From contig CAWHAP010000007.1 in NCBI GenBank assembly GCA_963827335.1, positions 124,001-188,000 on the forward strand: a DNA stretch of 64,000 nucleotides, in the 5' to 3' direction. This document shows positions 50,919 to 58,989 of this stretch, in pieces. Made by a program: the position numbers and the translations under genes. Numbering within the stretch: position 1 is the stretch's first letter; each line of letters begins with the position of its first letter. The stretch is from DASQMT01 sp963827335. GTDB taxonomy: Bacteria > Actinomycetota > Thermoleophilia > Solirubrobacterales > Solirubrobacteraceae. The notes beneath the pieces are model-generated. The model ran no database searches. It was not told the origin of the DNA and saw nothing but the letters and a program-made list of their open reading frames with translations.

Positions 50919-51467
50919 GTGCGCGCAACGATTGAGGCGCCGTTAAGGCGGAGGCGCAACGTTTCCCACTTCCGCGCGGACGTGGCACACTCACGCCCCG
51001 TGCAGCCGCCGCGTCCCGCCACGGTCGGACCCGGGAGCCCGTGGGTCCCTGACGAGCCGGGCTTCGACGTGCTCCAAGGCGCACTCGGCGTCCTCGGCGC
51101 GAAGTGGAGCCTCGCCGTCCTCGCGCGCCTCACGAGCGGCACGCACCGCTTCAACGAGCTGCTGCGCCAGATCGACGGGGTGTCGCGCCGCATGCTCTCG
51201 GCGACGCTGCGCCAGCTCGAGCGCGACGGCCTGGTGCTCCGCCACGTCTACGCGCGCGTCCCGGCGCGCGTCGAGTACGAGCTGTCCGACACCGGCGAGG
51301 CGCTGCTGACCGCGCTCGCGCCGCTGCTGGACTGGGGCAAGTCCTACCAGGACGAGATCGCCGACGCGCGCGAGCGCTTCGACCGCCTGCAGCTCTGGCG
51401 GGCCGCAGGGCAGGAGATGCAGCAGACGCACTCCGCGCGCCAGCCGCGCGTGCCCGGCGTCTACTGA
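50919..51467 (+). CDS. HxlR-family winged-helix regulator
   Basis: Up to 182 aa; the true start is uncertain (GTG at 50919, 50979 or 51000). HxlR fold begins at DVLQGALGVLGAKWSLAVLA, continues TSGTHRFNELLRQIDGVSRR, MLSATLRQLERDGLVLRHVY and PARVEYELSDTGEALLTAL. The usual N-terminal Cys is absent. C-terminal helix DARERFDRLQLWRAAGQEMQ. Target unknown; glycerate kinase is the divergent neighbour. Followed at once by a bidirectional hairpin terminator. Confidence 0.85.
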   Translation: MRATIEAPLRRRRNVSHFRADVAHSRPVQPPRPATVGPGSPWVPDEPGFDVLQGALGVLGAKWSLAVLARLTSGTHRFNELLRQIDGVSRRMLSATLRQLERDGLVLRHVYARVPARVEYELSDTGEALLTALAPLLDWGKSYQDEIADARERFDRLQLWRAAGQEMQQTHSARQPRVPGVY

Positions 51468-51489
51468 GCCTCGATCCGCCGATCGAGGC
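51468..51489. terminator. Bidirectional hairpin terminator between convergent regulators
   Basis: GCCTCGATC-CGCC-GATCGAGGC: perfect 9-bp stem and tetraloop, starting the base after the HxlR stop and touching the TetR stop (51489-51491). Serves both genes. Confidence 0.8.
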
Positions 51490-52049
51490 TAGGCCGCGCC
51501 GAGCCCGTCCGCGAGCGCGCCGACCAGGCGCGCGAACGACGCGTCGCGGTCGACCGCGAGCGCGAAGCCGCCGGCGGCCTCGATCGCCGCGAAGCCGTGC
51601 ACGGCGCTGCGCAGCGCGCGCACCCCGTGGATCAGGTCGTCGCCCGTCAGGCCCGCGCCGCCGAGGACCGCGGTGAGCACGTCGACGGCCTCCGCGGCGG
51701 CGGCCTCGTGCTCGGCGTCGCCTGCTGCCGGCGCCGCGACCGTGGCGGCGTAGCGGCCGGGGTGGGCGCGCGCGTAGTCGCGCTGCGCGGCCGCGACCGC
51801 GCCGATCGCGTCGGCGCCCGAGCGCCCCGTCGCCGCCCGTCGCAGCGCCGTGGCCAGCTCGCGCGTGGCCTGGGCGGCGACGCCGCGGATCAGCGCGTCG
51901 CGCCCGTCGACGTGGTTGTAGAGCGAGGGCGAGCGGACGCCGAGCGCCGCGGCCACGCGGGCGAGCGTGACCGCCTCGAGGCCGTCCTCGTCGGCCGTCG
52001 CGATCGCGGCCGCGATCACCTGCGCGCGGTCGAGCCCGCGCCGCGGCAC
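51489..52049 (-). CDS. TetR-family regulator (TetR_C-like)
   Basis: 186 aa from GTG 52049, two bases after the MBL gene stop (TGA-GC-GTG). TetR helix-turn-helix: LDRAQVIAAAIATADEDGLE, TLARVAAALGVRSPSLYNHV, ALIRGVAAQATRELA. Ligand domain with LIHGVRALRSAVHGFAAIEA typical of the WHG/TetR_C group. Cotranscribed with the MBL hydrolase. The palindromes at 52701-52741 are its likely operator. Confidence 0.9.
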   Translation of the reverse strand: MPRRGLDRAQVIAAAIATADEDGLEAVTLARVAAALGVRSPSLYNHVDGRDALIRGVAAQATRELATALRRAATGRSGADAIGAVAAAQRDYARAHPGRYAATVAAPAAGDAEHEAAAAEAVDVLTAVLGGAGLTGDDLIHGVRALRSAVHGFAAIEAAGGFALAVDRDASFARLVGALADGLGAA

Positions 52050-52051
52050 GC

Positions 52052-52717
52052 TCAGGCCCCGCGCGCGATCGCGCGGTCCATCGCGGCGCCGGGCGCTCCG
52101 ACGACCGGCCCGTGACCGGGAGCGAGCCGTGCGGGGTCGAGCGCGCGCAGCGCCTGCGCGGTCGCGAGCGCCGTCGGCTTGTGCCACGTGGCGGCGGCGA
52201 CGAGCGGGAACCGCCAGCGCGCCTTCGCGGCCGTCGCGACGCCGCCGAGCGTCGCGAAGGCGTCGCCGCAGTACAGCGTCCCGTCGCGCGGGTCGCGGAA
52301 CGCGACCTGGCCGGGCGTGTGGCCCGGCGCCGCGATGACCTCGAGCGACCCGACGCGGTCGCCGGGGACGAACGTGGCCGTGGGCTTCGTCCGCGCGCCC
52401 GGGATGCCGCCGCGGATCTTCGCCTGCGGCTCGCCCGGGTCGAGCGAGGTGTCCTTGCCGAGCAGGCGCGCGTCGCGGGCGGAGATGAGCACCTCGACGC
52501 CCGGCAGCGCCTCGGCGAGCGCGTCGAGCGCGCCGATGTGGTCGCCGTGCCCGTGGGTCAGGGCGATGCGCCGGATCGGCGCGCCGAGCGACTCGGCGCC
52601 GGCGAGGATCGCCTTGTGGCTGCGCGGGAGCATCGCGTCCACGAGCGTGAACCCGTCCTCCTCGGGCACGAGGTAGGCGTTGACGAGGCCGAAGCGGGCC
52701 AGTCTATGAATGGTCAT
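52052..52717 (-). CDS. Metallo-beta-lactamase-fold hydrolase
   Basis: 221 aa from ATG 52717. MBL motifs: LTHGHGDHIGALDAL (H-x-H-x-D-H, about 53-65), His in VIAAPGHTPGQVAF (about 133), Asp in TLYCGDAFATLGG (about 152), His in LAPGHGPVV (about 200). Binuclear Zn hydrolase, possibly glyoxalase II-like or lactonase; substrate unknown. First gene of a two-gene operon with its TetR regulator; the start codon lies inside the operator cluster, so a bound repressor would also block initiation. Confidence 0.92.
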   Translation of the reverse strand: MTIHRLARFGLVNAYLVPEEDGFTLVDAMLPRSHKAILAGAESLGAPIRRIALTHGHGDHIGALDALAEALPGVEVLISARDARLLGKDTSLDPGEPQAKIRGGIPGARTKPTATFVPGDRVGSLEVIAAPGHTPGQVAFRDPRDGTLYCGDAFATLGGVATAAKARWRFPLVAAATWHKPTALATAQALRALDPARLAPGHGPVVGAPGAAMDRAIARGA

Positions 52718-52741
52718 AGTCCATAGACTAACACAGTTAGT
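52701..52741. promoter_or_regulatory. Palindromic operator cluster of the MBL-tetR operon
   Basis: Two overlapping palindromes: AGTCTATG (52701-52708) with CATAGACT (52722-52729), 13-bp spacer; and ACTAAC-ACA-GTTAGT (52727-52741), perfect 6-bp arms. The second resembles classic TetR operators. They span the start codon of the MBL gene (52717). Confidence 0.65.
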
Positions 52742-52756
52742 TTGCGTCCGCGGCGA

Positions 52757-53701
52757 TCAGGTCCCGAGCTGCTCCGTGGTGCAGTCCCGCGGGTCCTTGT
52801 CGTCGCGCCAGCGGCTGAGCTTCGTGCCGTGGCGGATGCGGTCGTTGGACACGTGGTCGAACGTGACCTCGACGACGAGCTCGGGCCGCAGCTCCACCCA
52901 TTCGAGCTCGCGCTCGCTGCTCCAGCGGCTCGGGTCGCCCATGCCCCGCTGGCCCGTCTCGTACGGCGCGAGCGTGGCCGGCAGCTCGCGCTTCTCCTTC
53001 GCCTTGAAGCCGGAGGTGTGGCCGACGACGCGCAGCTCGCCGGCCTGGTCGTAGAGGGCGAGGATCAGCGAGCCGACCGTGCCCTCCTCCTTGCCCGGGC
53101 GCCAGCCGACGACCACGGCGTCGATCGTGCGGACGCGCTTGATCTTCACCATCCCGACGCGCTCGCCGGGGCGGTAGGGGGCGTCCTGGCGCTTGGCCAT
53201 CACGCCCTCCGCCCCGTGGAGCCACGGCTCGGCCTCGGCCGGATCCTCGGTCGCGGGGGTCAGGTCGACGGGTGCGGCGACGATCCGCGTGAGCCGATCC
53301 CGCCGCTCGGCCTGGGACAGCTCGAGCAGCACCTCGTCGTCCTCGGCGAGCAGGTCGAAGGCGACGAAGCGCGTCGGCGTCCGCTCGGCCAGCATGTCGA
53401 TGCGCGACTTCGCGGGATGGATGCGCTGGCCGAGGGCGTCGAAGTCCTGCCGGCCCTCGGCGTCGAAGAGCACGATCTCCCCGTCGAGCACGTAGCGGCC
53501 GGACGGGAAGGCCAGCTCCGGGAAGTAGCGCGTGAGCGGCCGGCCGTTGCGCGACTGCAGCTCGACCGCGTCGCCGTCGACGAAGGCGAGCGCGCGGAAG
53601 CCGTCCCACTTGGGCTCGTAGACCCAGCCGTCACCGGTCGGCAGCGTGCGTGCGGTCTTCGCGAGCTGGGGCAGGAGGGGCGAGGAGAGCGGCAGGGGCA
53701 T
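52757..53701 (-). CDS. ATP-dependent DNA ligase (LigC/LigD ligase-domain type)
   Basis: 314 aa from ATG 53701 (MPLPLSSPLLPQLAKTARTL); the longer open frame is not needed. Nucleotidyltransferase motif I with the adenylated Lys: YEPKWDGFRALAFVDG (about 31-46). Motif III RYVLDGEIVLFD, motif IV EGVMAKRQDAPYRPGER, motif V VKIKRVRTIDAVVVGW. C-terminal OB fold with ELVVEVTFDHV. A stand-alone ligase of the size used in actinobacterial non-homologous end joining or repair. No Ku gene is in this window. Confidence 0.93.
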   Translation of the reverse strand: MPLPLSSPLLPQLAKTARTLPTGDGWVYEPKWDGFRALAFVDGDAVELQSRNGRPLTRYFPELAFPSGRYVLDGEIVLFDAEGRQDFDALGQRIHPAKSRIDMLAERTPTRFVAFDLLAEDDEVLLELSQAERRDRLTRIVAAPVDLTPATEDPAEAEPWLHGAEGVMAKRQDAPYRPGERVGMVKIKRVRTIDAVVVGWRPGKEEGTVGSLILALYDQAGELRVVGHTSGFKAKEKRELPATLAPYETGQRGMGDPSRWSSERELEWVELRPELVVEVTFDHVSNDRIRHGTKLSRWRDDKDPRDCTTEQLGT

Positions 53702-53724
53702 CGGACGCGCGATGCTATCTCGCG

Positions 53725-53902
53725 ATGCGCGAGGACTACGACCGGCGCGCGCCCGAGTACGACGACTGGTGGCTCGGCAGCGGGCTGCACGCGCGCTGCG
53801 ACCGCCCGGGGTTGGTTCGAGCCCGCGCAGCTCGCGGACGAGCTGGGCGGCGGCACCGACGTCCACGCCGGGACGTGGTTCGTGGCGGTGCTGGTGTCCT
53901 GA
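53725..53902 (+). pseudogene. SAM methyltransferase collapsed by internal deletion
   Basis: First 30 residues look like a class I methyltransferase start (MREDYDRRAPEYDDWWLGSG, then LHARCDRPG). The next frame gives only the end of such a protein: GWFEPAQLADELGGGTDVHA, GTWFVAVLVS and stop at 53902. The SAM-binding core (about 140 residues) is gone and the junction near 53815 is out of frame. Confidence 0.65.
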
Positions 53903-53982
53903 CCCGACCGCTCGCCGGATCGCTCAGGCGAGCGGGCGGGGCTCCCGCACGAGGGGGAGCGCAGGACCGGATTGGGGATGGG

Positions 53983-54102
53983 TCATCGGATCGGGGTGCG
54001 CTCGTCGAAGCCGGGCCGGGTCTCGGCGCCGTACTTCGCGGCGAGGGCATCGATCGCGCCCATCACGGCCACGGGGACCGCGATTGCGAACAACGTGATC
54101 AT
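53983..54102 (-). CDS. Very small membrane peptide (39 aa)
   Basis: ATG 54102. One hydrophobic segment MITLFAIAVPVAVMGAIDAL followed by a polar tail AAKYGAETRPGFDERTPIR. The layout (short helix, then Asp-Ala-Leu-Ala and Gly-Ala-Glu-Thr-Arg-Pro) resembles anonymous small actinobacterial proteins I recall, but I cannot name a family. Divergent from the LysR gene. Confidence 0.45.
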   Translation of the reverse strand: MITLFAIAVPVAVMGAIDALAAKYGAETRPGFDERTPIR

Positions 54103-54132
54103 GCAACCAGTATCGGACGCCGCATGCCCTAG

Positions 54133-54154
54133 CTGTAGGCTATGTTGACTACAG
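54133..54154 (+). promoter_or_regulatory. LysR-type binding site
   Basis: CTGTAG (54133-54138) and CTACAG (54149-54154), perfect inverted 6-mers with a 10-bp spacer, 18 bp before the LysR start at 54173. Size and symmetry suit a LysR recognition site, suggesting autoregulation. Confidence 0.5.
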
Positions 54155-54172
54155 GATCGGGAGGTAGAGCCT

Positions 54173-55078
54173 ATGACGCTGCAGCAGCTCCGGTACTTCC
54201 TCGCGGCCGCCGACCACGGCTCGTTCTCGGCCGCCGCGCAGTCGCTGCTGATGGCGCAGCCGAGCCTGTCCGAGCAGATCCGGCGGCTCGAGTCCGAGCT
54301 CGGCGTCGCGCTGTTCGCCCGTGCCGGGCGGCGGCTCGCGCTGACCGAGGCCGGGCGGATGCTCCGGCCACACGCCGAGCGCACGCTCGCCGCCGCCGAC
54401 GAGGCCGCCGACTCGGTCAAGGAGGTCCGCACGCTCACCGGCGGCACCGTGAGCTTCGGCACGTTCGGCAGCGCGCACCACTACCTGCTCGGCGGGCTGG
54501 TGCAGGACTTCCGCCGCCGCCATCCCGACGTGCGCGTGCGGGTCGTCGGCCAGAACTCGGCCGAGGTGGCCGACGCCGTGCGCGAGGGGAGCCTCGAGGC
54601 CGGGCTGGTCGCGCTGCCCGTCGACGACCGCGGGCTCGAGATCCGCCCGTCGATCCGCGAGGAGGACCACTACGTCAGCGCGAGCCCGCAGCGCACGGCC
54701 GCGCCGAAGTCGATCGAGGCGATCGCGGCCGCCCCGCTGATCCTCTACGACGCGCGCTGGGGGCAGCAGGACCCCATGCGCCGCCAGCTCGCGGAGCGCG
54801 CGCAGCGGGCCGGCGTGCGGATCGAGCCGCAGATCGAGGTCGAGTACCTCACCGCCGCCCTCGACCTCGCCGCCCGCCGGCTGGGCGACACGATCGCCGC
54901 CCCCAGCGTGCTCGTCACGCGCGGGTTCTCGCGCACGCTCACGAGCGTGTCGCTCGATCCGCCGCTGTACGAGACATTCGCCTTCATCACCCGGCGCAAC
55001 GCGCAGCTCTCGCCCGCCACGCGCGCCTTCATGGAGCTGGCGCAACGGCGGGTCGCCGCCATGGGCTCGGGCGACTGA
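54173..55078 (+). CDS. LysR-family transcriptional regulator
   Basis: 301 aa, ATG 54173 behind GGGAGGT. N-terminal LysR HTH: MTLQQLRYFLAAADHGSFSA, LMAQPSLSEQIRRLESELGV, LFARAGRRLALTEAGRMLRP. Effector domain begins LTGGTVSFGTFGSAHHYLLG and ends with ETFAFITRRNAQLSPATRAF. Target unknown: the next gene is a separate regulator 18 bp downstream in the same direction, the other neighbour a tiny peptide gene. Confidence 0.93.
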   Translation: MTLQQLRYFLAAADHGSFSAAAQSLLMAQPSLSEQIRRLESELGVALFARAGRRLALTEAGRMLRPHAERTLAAADEAADSVKEVRTLTGGTVSFGTFGSAHHYLLGGLVQDFRRRHPDVRVRVVGQNSAEVADAVREGSLEAGLVALPVDDRGLEIRPSIREEDHYVSASPQRTAAPKSIEAIAAAPLILYDARWGQQDPMRRQLAERAQRAGVRIEPQIEVEYLTAALDLAARRLGDTIAAPSVLVTRGFSRTLTSVSLDPPLYETFAFITRRNAQLSPATRAFMELAQRRVAAMGSGD

Positions 55079-55096
55079 GCGGATACGATCTGCGGC

Positions 55097-55810
55097 ATGT
55101 CGCACGATCACGCCACCGTCGCGGAAGAGGAGTACCTGCAGACCATCTTCTGGCTCCAGGAGGCAGGGCTGCCCATGACGGGGGCGAACGTCGCCCGGGC
55201 CATGCAGCTCTCCGCCCCGACGGTGCACGAGATGATCGGCCGGCTCGAGCGCGACGGCTACGTGACCCGCGGCGCCGACAAGGCGCTCGCCTTCACCGAC
55301 AACGGGCGCGAGCACGCCGAGGGCATCGTGCGCCGGCATCGCCTGATCGAGCGCTTCCTCACCGACGTCCTGAACATCCCGTGGGACGAGGTGCACGAGG
55401 AGGCCGAGCGGCTCGAGCACGCCATGTCGCCGGTGCTCGAGTCGCGCATGCTCGCCGCCATCGGCGACGCCAAGACCTGTCCGCACGGCCATCCCATCGA
55501 GGTCGGCGAGCGCATCGTCGGCGTGCCGCTGGCCGACGTCGAGGAGGGGGCGAGCGTGCGCATCCTGCGCTTCGAGAACGAGGCGGAGGACCTGCTGCAC
55601 TACCTCAAGGACTCCGGCGTCGAGCCCGGGCTGGAGGGCACGCTGACCGAGCACGGGGACGAGCACGTCATCGTCACGCTGGCCGGGCGGCCGTGCGAGG
55701 TCAGCCGCTCGGTGGCCGAGACCGTGTCGGTCGTGGCCGACCCCTCGCCCGAGCCGCGCACGGCGCTGCCCGAGCAGCTCGTGCTCTCCAAGGACCGCTA
55801 CGGCCGCTAG
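55097..55810 (+). CDS. DtxR/IdeR-family metal-dependent regulator
   Basis: 237 aa. N-terminal winged helix (EEEYLQTIFWLQEAGLPMTG, SAPTVHEMIGRLERDGYVTR), dimer and metal domain with the DtxR-type ligands: H and E in WDEVHEEAERLEHAMS, C-P-H-G in GDAKTCPHGHPIEVGE. C-terminal SH3/FeoA-like domain (GASVRILRFENEAEDLLHYL ... GLEGTLTEHGDEHVIV). Senses Fe2+ or Mn2+ and represses uptake genes. It overlaps the end of the convergent kynureninase gene by 4 bp. Confidence 0.93.
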   Translation: MSHDHATVAEEEYLQTIFWLQEAGLPMTGANVARAMQLSAPTVHEMIGRLERDGYVTRGADKALAFTDNGREHAEGIVRRHRLIERFLTDVLNIPWDEVHEEAERLEHAMSPVLESRMLAAIGDAKTCPHGHPIEVGERIVGVPLADVEEGASVRILRFENEAEDLLHYLKDSGVEPGLEGTLTEHGDEHVIVTLAGRPCEVSRSVAETVSVVADPSPEPRTALPEQLVLSKDRYGR

Positions 55811-57039
55811 GTGACCCGCGCGGGCGTCGGGTCGACGTCGCGGTGCTCGCCGCGCGCGACGAGGCCGCGCAGCCGATCGAGCGCGTCCCACACGGCGACG
55901 CGCCCGGTGTAGAGCGGCGCGACGCCCAGCCGCACGGTGTCGGGCCCGCGGAAGTCGGGGATCACGTCCGCGCGGTCGATCAGCGCGCGGGTGATCTGCC
56001 AGGCCTCCGCGTGGCGCAGCGCGACGTGCGAGCCCCGGCGCGCCGGATCGCGCGGCGTGGCGACCGAGAAGCCGAGCGGCGCCAGCCAGGCGTCGTGGAG
56101 GGCGATCAGCAGCTCGGTCAGCTCGATCGCCTTCGCGTGCAGCGCGCCGACCCCGGCCGCGGCGGTGAGGCGGACGCCCTCCTCGACCGCGGCGAGCCCG
56201 AGGATCGGCGGCGTGCCGGCGAGGAAGCGGCGGATCGACGGCTCGGGGTCGTAGCCGCGCTCCATCGCGAACTGGTCGCGCTGCCCGAACCAGCCCTGGA
56301 TCGGCGAGCGCAGCTCCGCGTGCAGGGCCTCGGCCACGTACAGGTAGGCCGGGGCGCCCGGCCCGGCGTTGAGGTACTTGTACGTGCAGCCGACCGCCAG
56401 CTCCGCGCCCGCGGCGTGCAGGTCCACCGGGACGGCCCCGGCGGAGTGGCTGAGGTCCCAGATCACCGAGGCCCCGCGCTCCCGCGCCGCCGCCTGCAGC
56501 GCGGGCAGGTCGGCCAGCGCGCCGGAGCGGTAGCCGACGTGCGAGAGCACGACGACGTCGCCGGGGCCGCAGGGGAGCGTCGCCGCGTCGGGCTCGCCGT
56601 CGAACAGCAGCAGCTCCAGGCCGCGCTGCGCGGCGATCCCCTCGAGCACGTGGCGGTCGGTGGGGAAGTTGCCGCGGTCGGTGACGAGCCGCCCGCCGCC
56701 GCGCGCGCCGAGCACGGCGCCGACGAGCTTGAAGAGGTTCACCGTCGTCGAGTCGCAGGCGAGCACCTCCCCCGGCCGGGCGCCGACGATGTGCTCGCCG
56801 ATCAGGTCGCCGGTGCGGACCGGCGCGTCGATCCACTCCGGCCACCCGCCGACCAGCCGCTCGCCCCACTCGGCCGTCATCGCCGCGAGCCGGTCGCGCG
56901 TGCGGACCGGGAGGCGGCCGAGCGAGTTGCCGTCGAGGTAGATGCGGTGCGGGTCCGCGTCGACGAACTCCGCGCGGTGGGCGGCGAGGGGGTCCGCGGC
57001 GTCGGCGGCCACGGCCGCCTCGCGGCTCAGCGGATCCAC
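55807..57039 (-). CDS. kynU: Kynureninase
   Basis: 410 aa from GTG 57039 (VDPLSREAAV); a GTG at 57057 would add six residues. PLP fold type I enzyme that cleaves kynurenine to anthranilate and alanine. Typical start IYLDGNSLGRLPVRTRDRLA, cofactor region CDSTTVNLFKLVGAVLGARG and DRGNFPTDRHVLEGIA, Asp in VIWDLSHSAGAVPVDLH, PLP-Lys in VGCTYKYLNAGPGAPAYLYV, and GWFGQRDQFAM. Overlaps the upstream formamidase-like gene by 13 bp; third gene of a tryptophan/kynurenine degradation operon. No dioxygenase (TDO) gene is in the window. Confidence 0.94.
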   Translation of the reverse strand: MDPLSREAAVAADAADPLAAHRAEFVDADPHRIYLDGNSLGRLPVRTRDRLAAMTAEWGERLVGGWPEWIDAPVRTGDLIGEHIVGARPGEVLACDSTTVNLFKLVGAVLGARGGGRLVTDRGNFPTDRHVLEGIAAQRGLELLLFDGEPDAATLPCGPGDVVVLSHVGYRSGALADLPALQAAARERGASVIWDLSHSAGAVPVDLHAAGAELAVGCTYKYLNAGPGAPAYLYVAEALHAELRSPIQGWFGQRDQFAMERGYDPEPSIRRFLAGTPPILGLAAVEEGVRLTAAAGVGALHAKAIELTELLIALHDAWLAPLGFSVATPRDPARRGSHVALRHAEAWQITRALIDRADVIPDFRGPDTVRLGVAPLYTGRVAVWDALDRLRGLVARGEHRDVDPTPARVT

Positions 57040-57821
57040 GCGGTCACCGCCCGCCACAGCGGGTTGCCCGGGTCGAGATGGCCGAAGTGGTCCTCCCCCG
57101 GCTCGACGACGAGCGCGACGTCGTCGCCCGCCGCCCGCGCCGCGGCCGCGAAGCGCTCGCTGATCACCGGCGGCACGACGTCGTCGCGGCCGCCGTGGGT
57201 CAGCAGCGCGGGCACGCCGAGCGGCAGCCGCTCGGCCGGCGACGCCGCGGCGTAGCGGTCGGGCACCTCCGCGGGGGTGCCGCCGAGGAAGCGGTCCACG
57301 ACGCCCCGCGAGAGGCCGAGCTCGGACGCGAGCCGCAGGTCGACGACGCCGGCCTGGGCGACCACGCCGGTCACCGCCACGCGCGCGGCCGCGCGCGTGG
57401 CGAGCCAGGTCGCCAGGTGGCCGCCGGCCGAGTGCCCGATCGCGACGACGCGCCCCAGGTCGAGCAGGCGCGCGTCGGGCACGTCCGGCGCGTGGGGCGG
57501 CGCGACGCCCGCGCCGGGATGGTCGCGATGGGCGGGCAGGTCGGCGAGGTGGTCGACGGCCGCGGCGACGTCGTCCAGCGTCTGCGGGAAGCCGCCGCCC
57601 GACCCGTGACCCACGCGGCGGTACTCGACGTTCCAGGCCGCCCAGCCGCGCGCGGCCAGGTCGGCGCAGAGCGGGTGCATCGGCTTGCGCCCGTACTGCG
57701 CCTTCCAGAACCCCCCGTGGAGCAGGACGGCGACGGGGTGCGGTCCGTCGCCGCCCGGCAGGAAGAGCTCGGCGTACTGCGAGCGGCCGGGCCCGTAGTG
57801 GTGTCGCTCAGGCGGCGACAC
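57027..57821 (-). CDS. Alpha/beta hydrolase, probable kynurenine formamidase
   Basis: 264 aa from GTG 57821. Esterase/lipase fold with the kynurenine-formamidase-style oxyanion motif HGGFW (VAVLLHGGFWKAQYG, about 35), nucleophile elbow VVAIGHSAGGHLATW (about 130), Asp in LLTHGGRDDVVPP (about 210) and His in EPGEDHFGHLDPG (about 245). Position between an aminotransferase and kynureninase with overlaps on both sides makes N-formylkynurenine the likely substrate. A general arylesterase is the alternative. Confidence 0.82.
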   Translation of the reverse strand: MSPPERHHYGPGRSQYAELFLPGGDGPHPVAVLLHGGFWKAQYGRKPMHPLCADLAARGWAAWNVEYRRVGHGSGGGFPQTLDDVAAAVDHLADLPAHRDHPGAGVAPPHAPDVPDARLLDLGRVVAIGHSAGGHLATWLATRAAARVAVTGVVAQAGVVDLRLASELGLSRGVVDRFLGGTPAEVPDRYAAASPAERLPLGVPALLTHGGRDDVVPPVISERFAAAARAAGDDVALVVEPGEDHFGHLDPGNPLWRAVTAWIR

Positions 57822-58899
57822 CCAGCGACCGCGCCGCTTCGGCGAGCCGGGTGATCCCCTCGTCGATCTGCTCGGGCGTCACCCCGGAGTAGGCGAGCCG
57901 CAGCGTGTTCTCGCCCCCCTCGAGGAGGAAGTCGGTGCCCTTCACGAAGAGCACGTCGCGCTCCTTGGCGGCCGTCTCGAGCGCCGCCACGTCGGCGCCC
58001 TCGGGCAGCTCGACCCACATGAAGTAGCCACCCGACGGCGGCGTGAAGCGCGCCTCCGGCAGCTCGCGCTCGAGCGCGGCCACCAGCGCGTCGCGCCGCT
58101 CGCGCAGCGCGTCCTTGACCGTCGCGATCGCGCCGTCCATGCGCCCGGAGCGGGCGAACTGGTTCACGATCGACTGGGCGACCATGTTGGGCGAGATGTA
58201 GGTGTTCGTCGCGATCCCCTGGATCTGCTTGATCACGGCCTGCGGGCCGACGAGGTAGCCGACGCGGATGCCGGGGCAGACCGTCTTGGAGAACGAGGAG
58301 GCGTAGACGACCTTGCCCGCGTCGTCCTGCTCGCGCATCGTCGGGAGCGGCTCGCCCTCGAAGCGGATGGCCACGTACGGGTCGTCCTCGAAGATCGTGA
58401 AGTCGTACTCGGCGGCCAGCGCCAGCAGCTCGCGCCGCTTCGCCGCGGAGAGCGTGTAGCCGGCGGGGTTCTGGAAGTTGGGGATGATGTGGGCCAGCTT
58501 CGGGCGCACGCCGGTCTCGAGCAGCGCGCGCACGCCGGCCGTGTCGATCCCGTCCGTCTCGAGGTCGACCATGTGCAGGTCGGCCTCGCGGTTGCGCAGG
58601 TTCAGCAGCGTGCGGTCGTAGGTCGGCGACTCGACGACGACCGGGTCGCCGGGACCGACCAGCAGCTGGAACAGGAACGCGTCCGCCTGCATCGAGCCGT
58701 TCGTCACGAGCACCTGCTCGGCGGCGACGCCGTGCTGCTCGGCGATCCACTCGCGCAGCGGCACGTAGCCGACCGACGTGCCGTAGGCGACCGTGCCGCC
58801 GGGGTCCTTGTCGAAGGCCATCTGCGCGGCCTCGCGCAGCCCCTCGACGTCGACGATGTCGAGCGACGGCGCGCCCCGGGCGAAGGAGATCGGTGCCAT
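57808..58899 (-). CDS. PLP-dependent aminotransferase, class I/II (2-aminoadipate/kynurenine-type)
   Basis: 363 aa from ATG 58899. Fold type I aminotransferase: VAYGTSVGYVPLREWIAEQH, NGSMQADAFLFQLLVGPGD, VESPTYDRTLLNLRNREADL, IPNFQNPAGYTLSAAKRREL, Asp in FTIFEDDPYVAIRF, PLP-Lys in VYASSFSKTVCPGIRVGYLV (about 230), and C-terminal Arg in ENTLRLAYSGVTPEQI. Resembles LysN/KAT-II-like 2-aminoadipate and kynurenine transaminases. First gene of the kynurenine operon, overlapping the hydrolase by 14 bp. Could make kynurenate or handle a downstream amino acid. Confidence 0.9.
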   Translation of the reverse strand: MAPISFARGAPSLDIVDVEGLREAAQMAFDKDPGGTVAYGTSVGYVPLREWIAEQHGVAAEQVLVTNGSMQADAFLFQLLVGPGDPVVVESPTYDRTLLNLRNREADLHMVDLETDGIDTAGVRALLETGVRPKLAHIIPNFQNPAGYTLSAAKRRELLALAAEYDFTIFEDDPYVAIRFEGEPLPTMREQDDAGKVVYASSFSKTVCPGIRVGYLVGPQAVIKQIQGIATNTYISPNMVAQSIVNQFARSGRMDGAIATVKDALRERRDALVAALERELPEARFTPPSGGYFMWVELPEGADVAALETAAKERDVLFVKGTDFLLEGGENTLRLAYSGVTPEQIDEGITRLAEAARSLGVAA

Positions 58900-58989
58900 G
58901 CCGACCAGCTTACGCGGGATCCGGATCGCGCCCTCTGCGCCCGTCGCGTTTCGGCGGCCGCCGAACGGTGCGGCTGTCACGGTGCAGCC

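Noticed and set aside
54142..57255. 1037-residue open frame across LysR, DtxR and kynureninase
   Set aside because: Low-complexity Arg/Ala frame caused by high GC; three well-supported genes occupy the same DNA.
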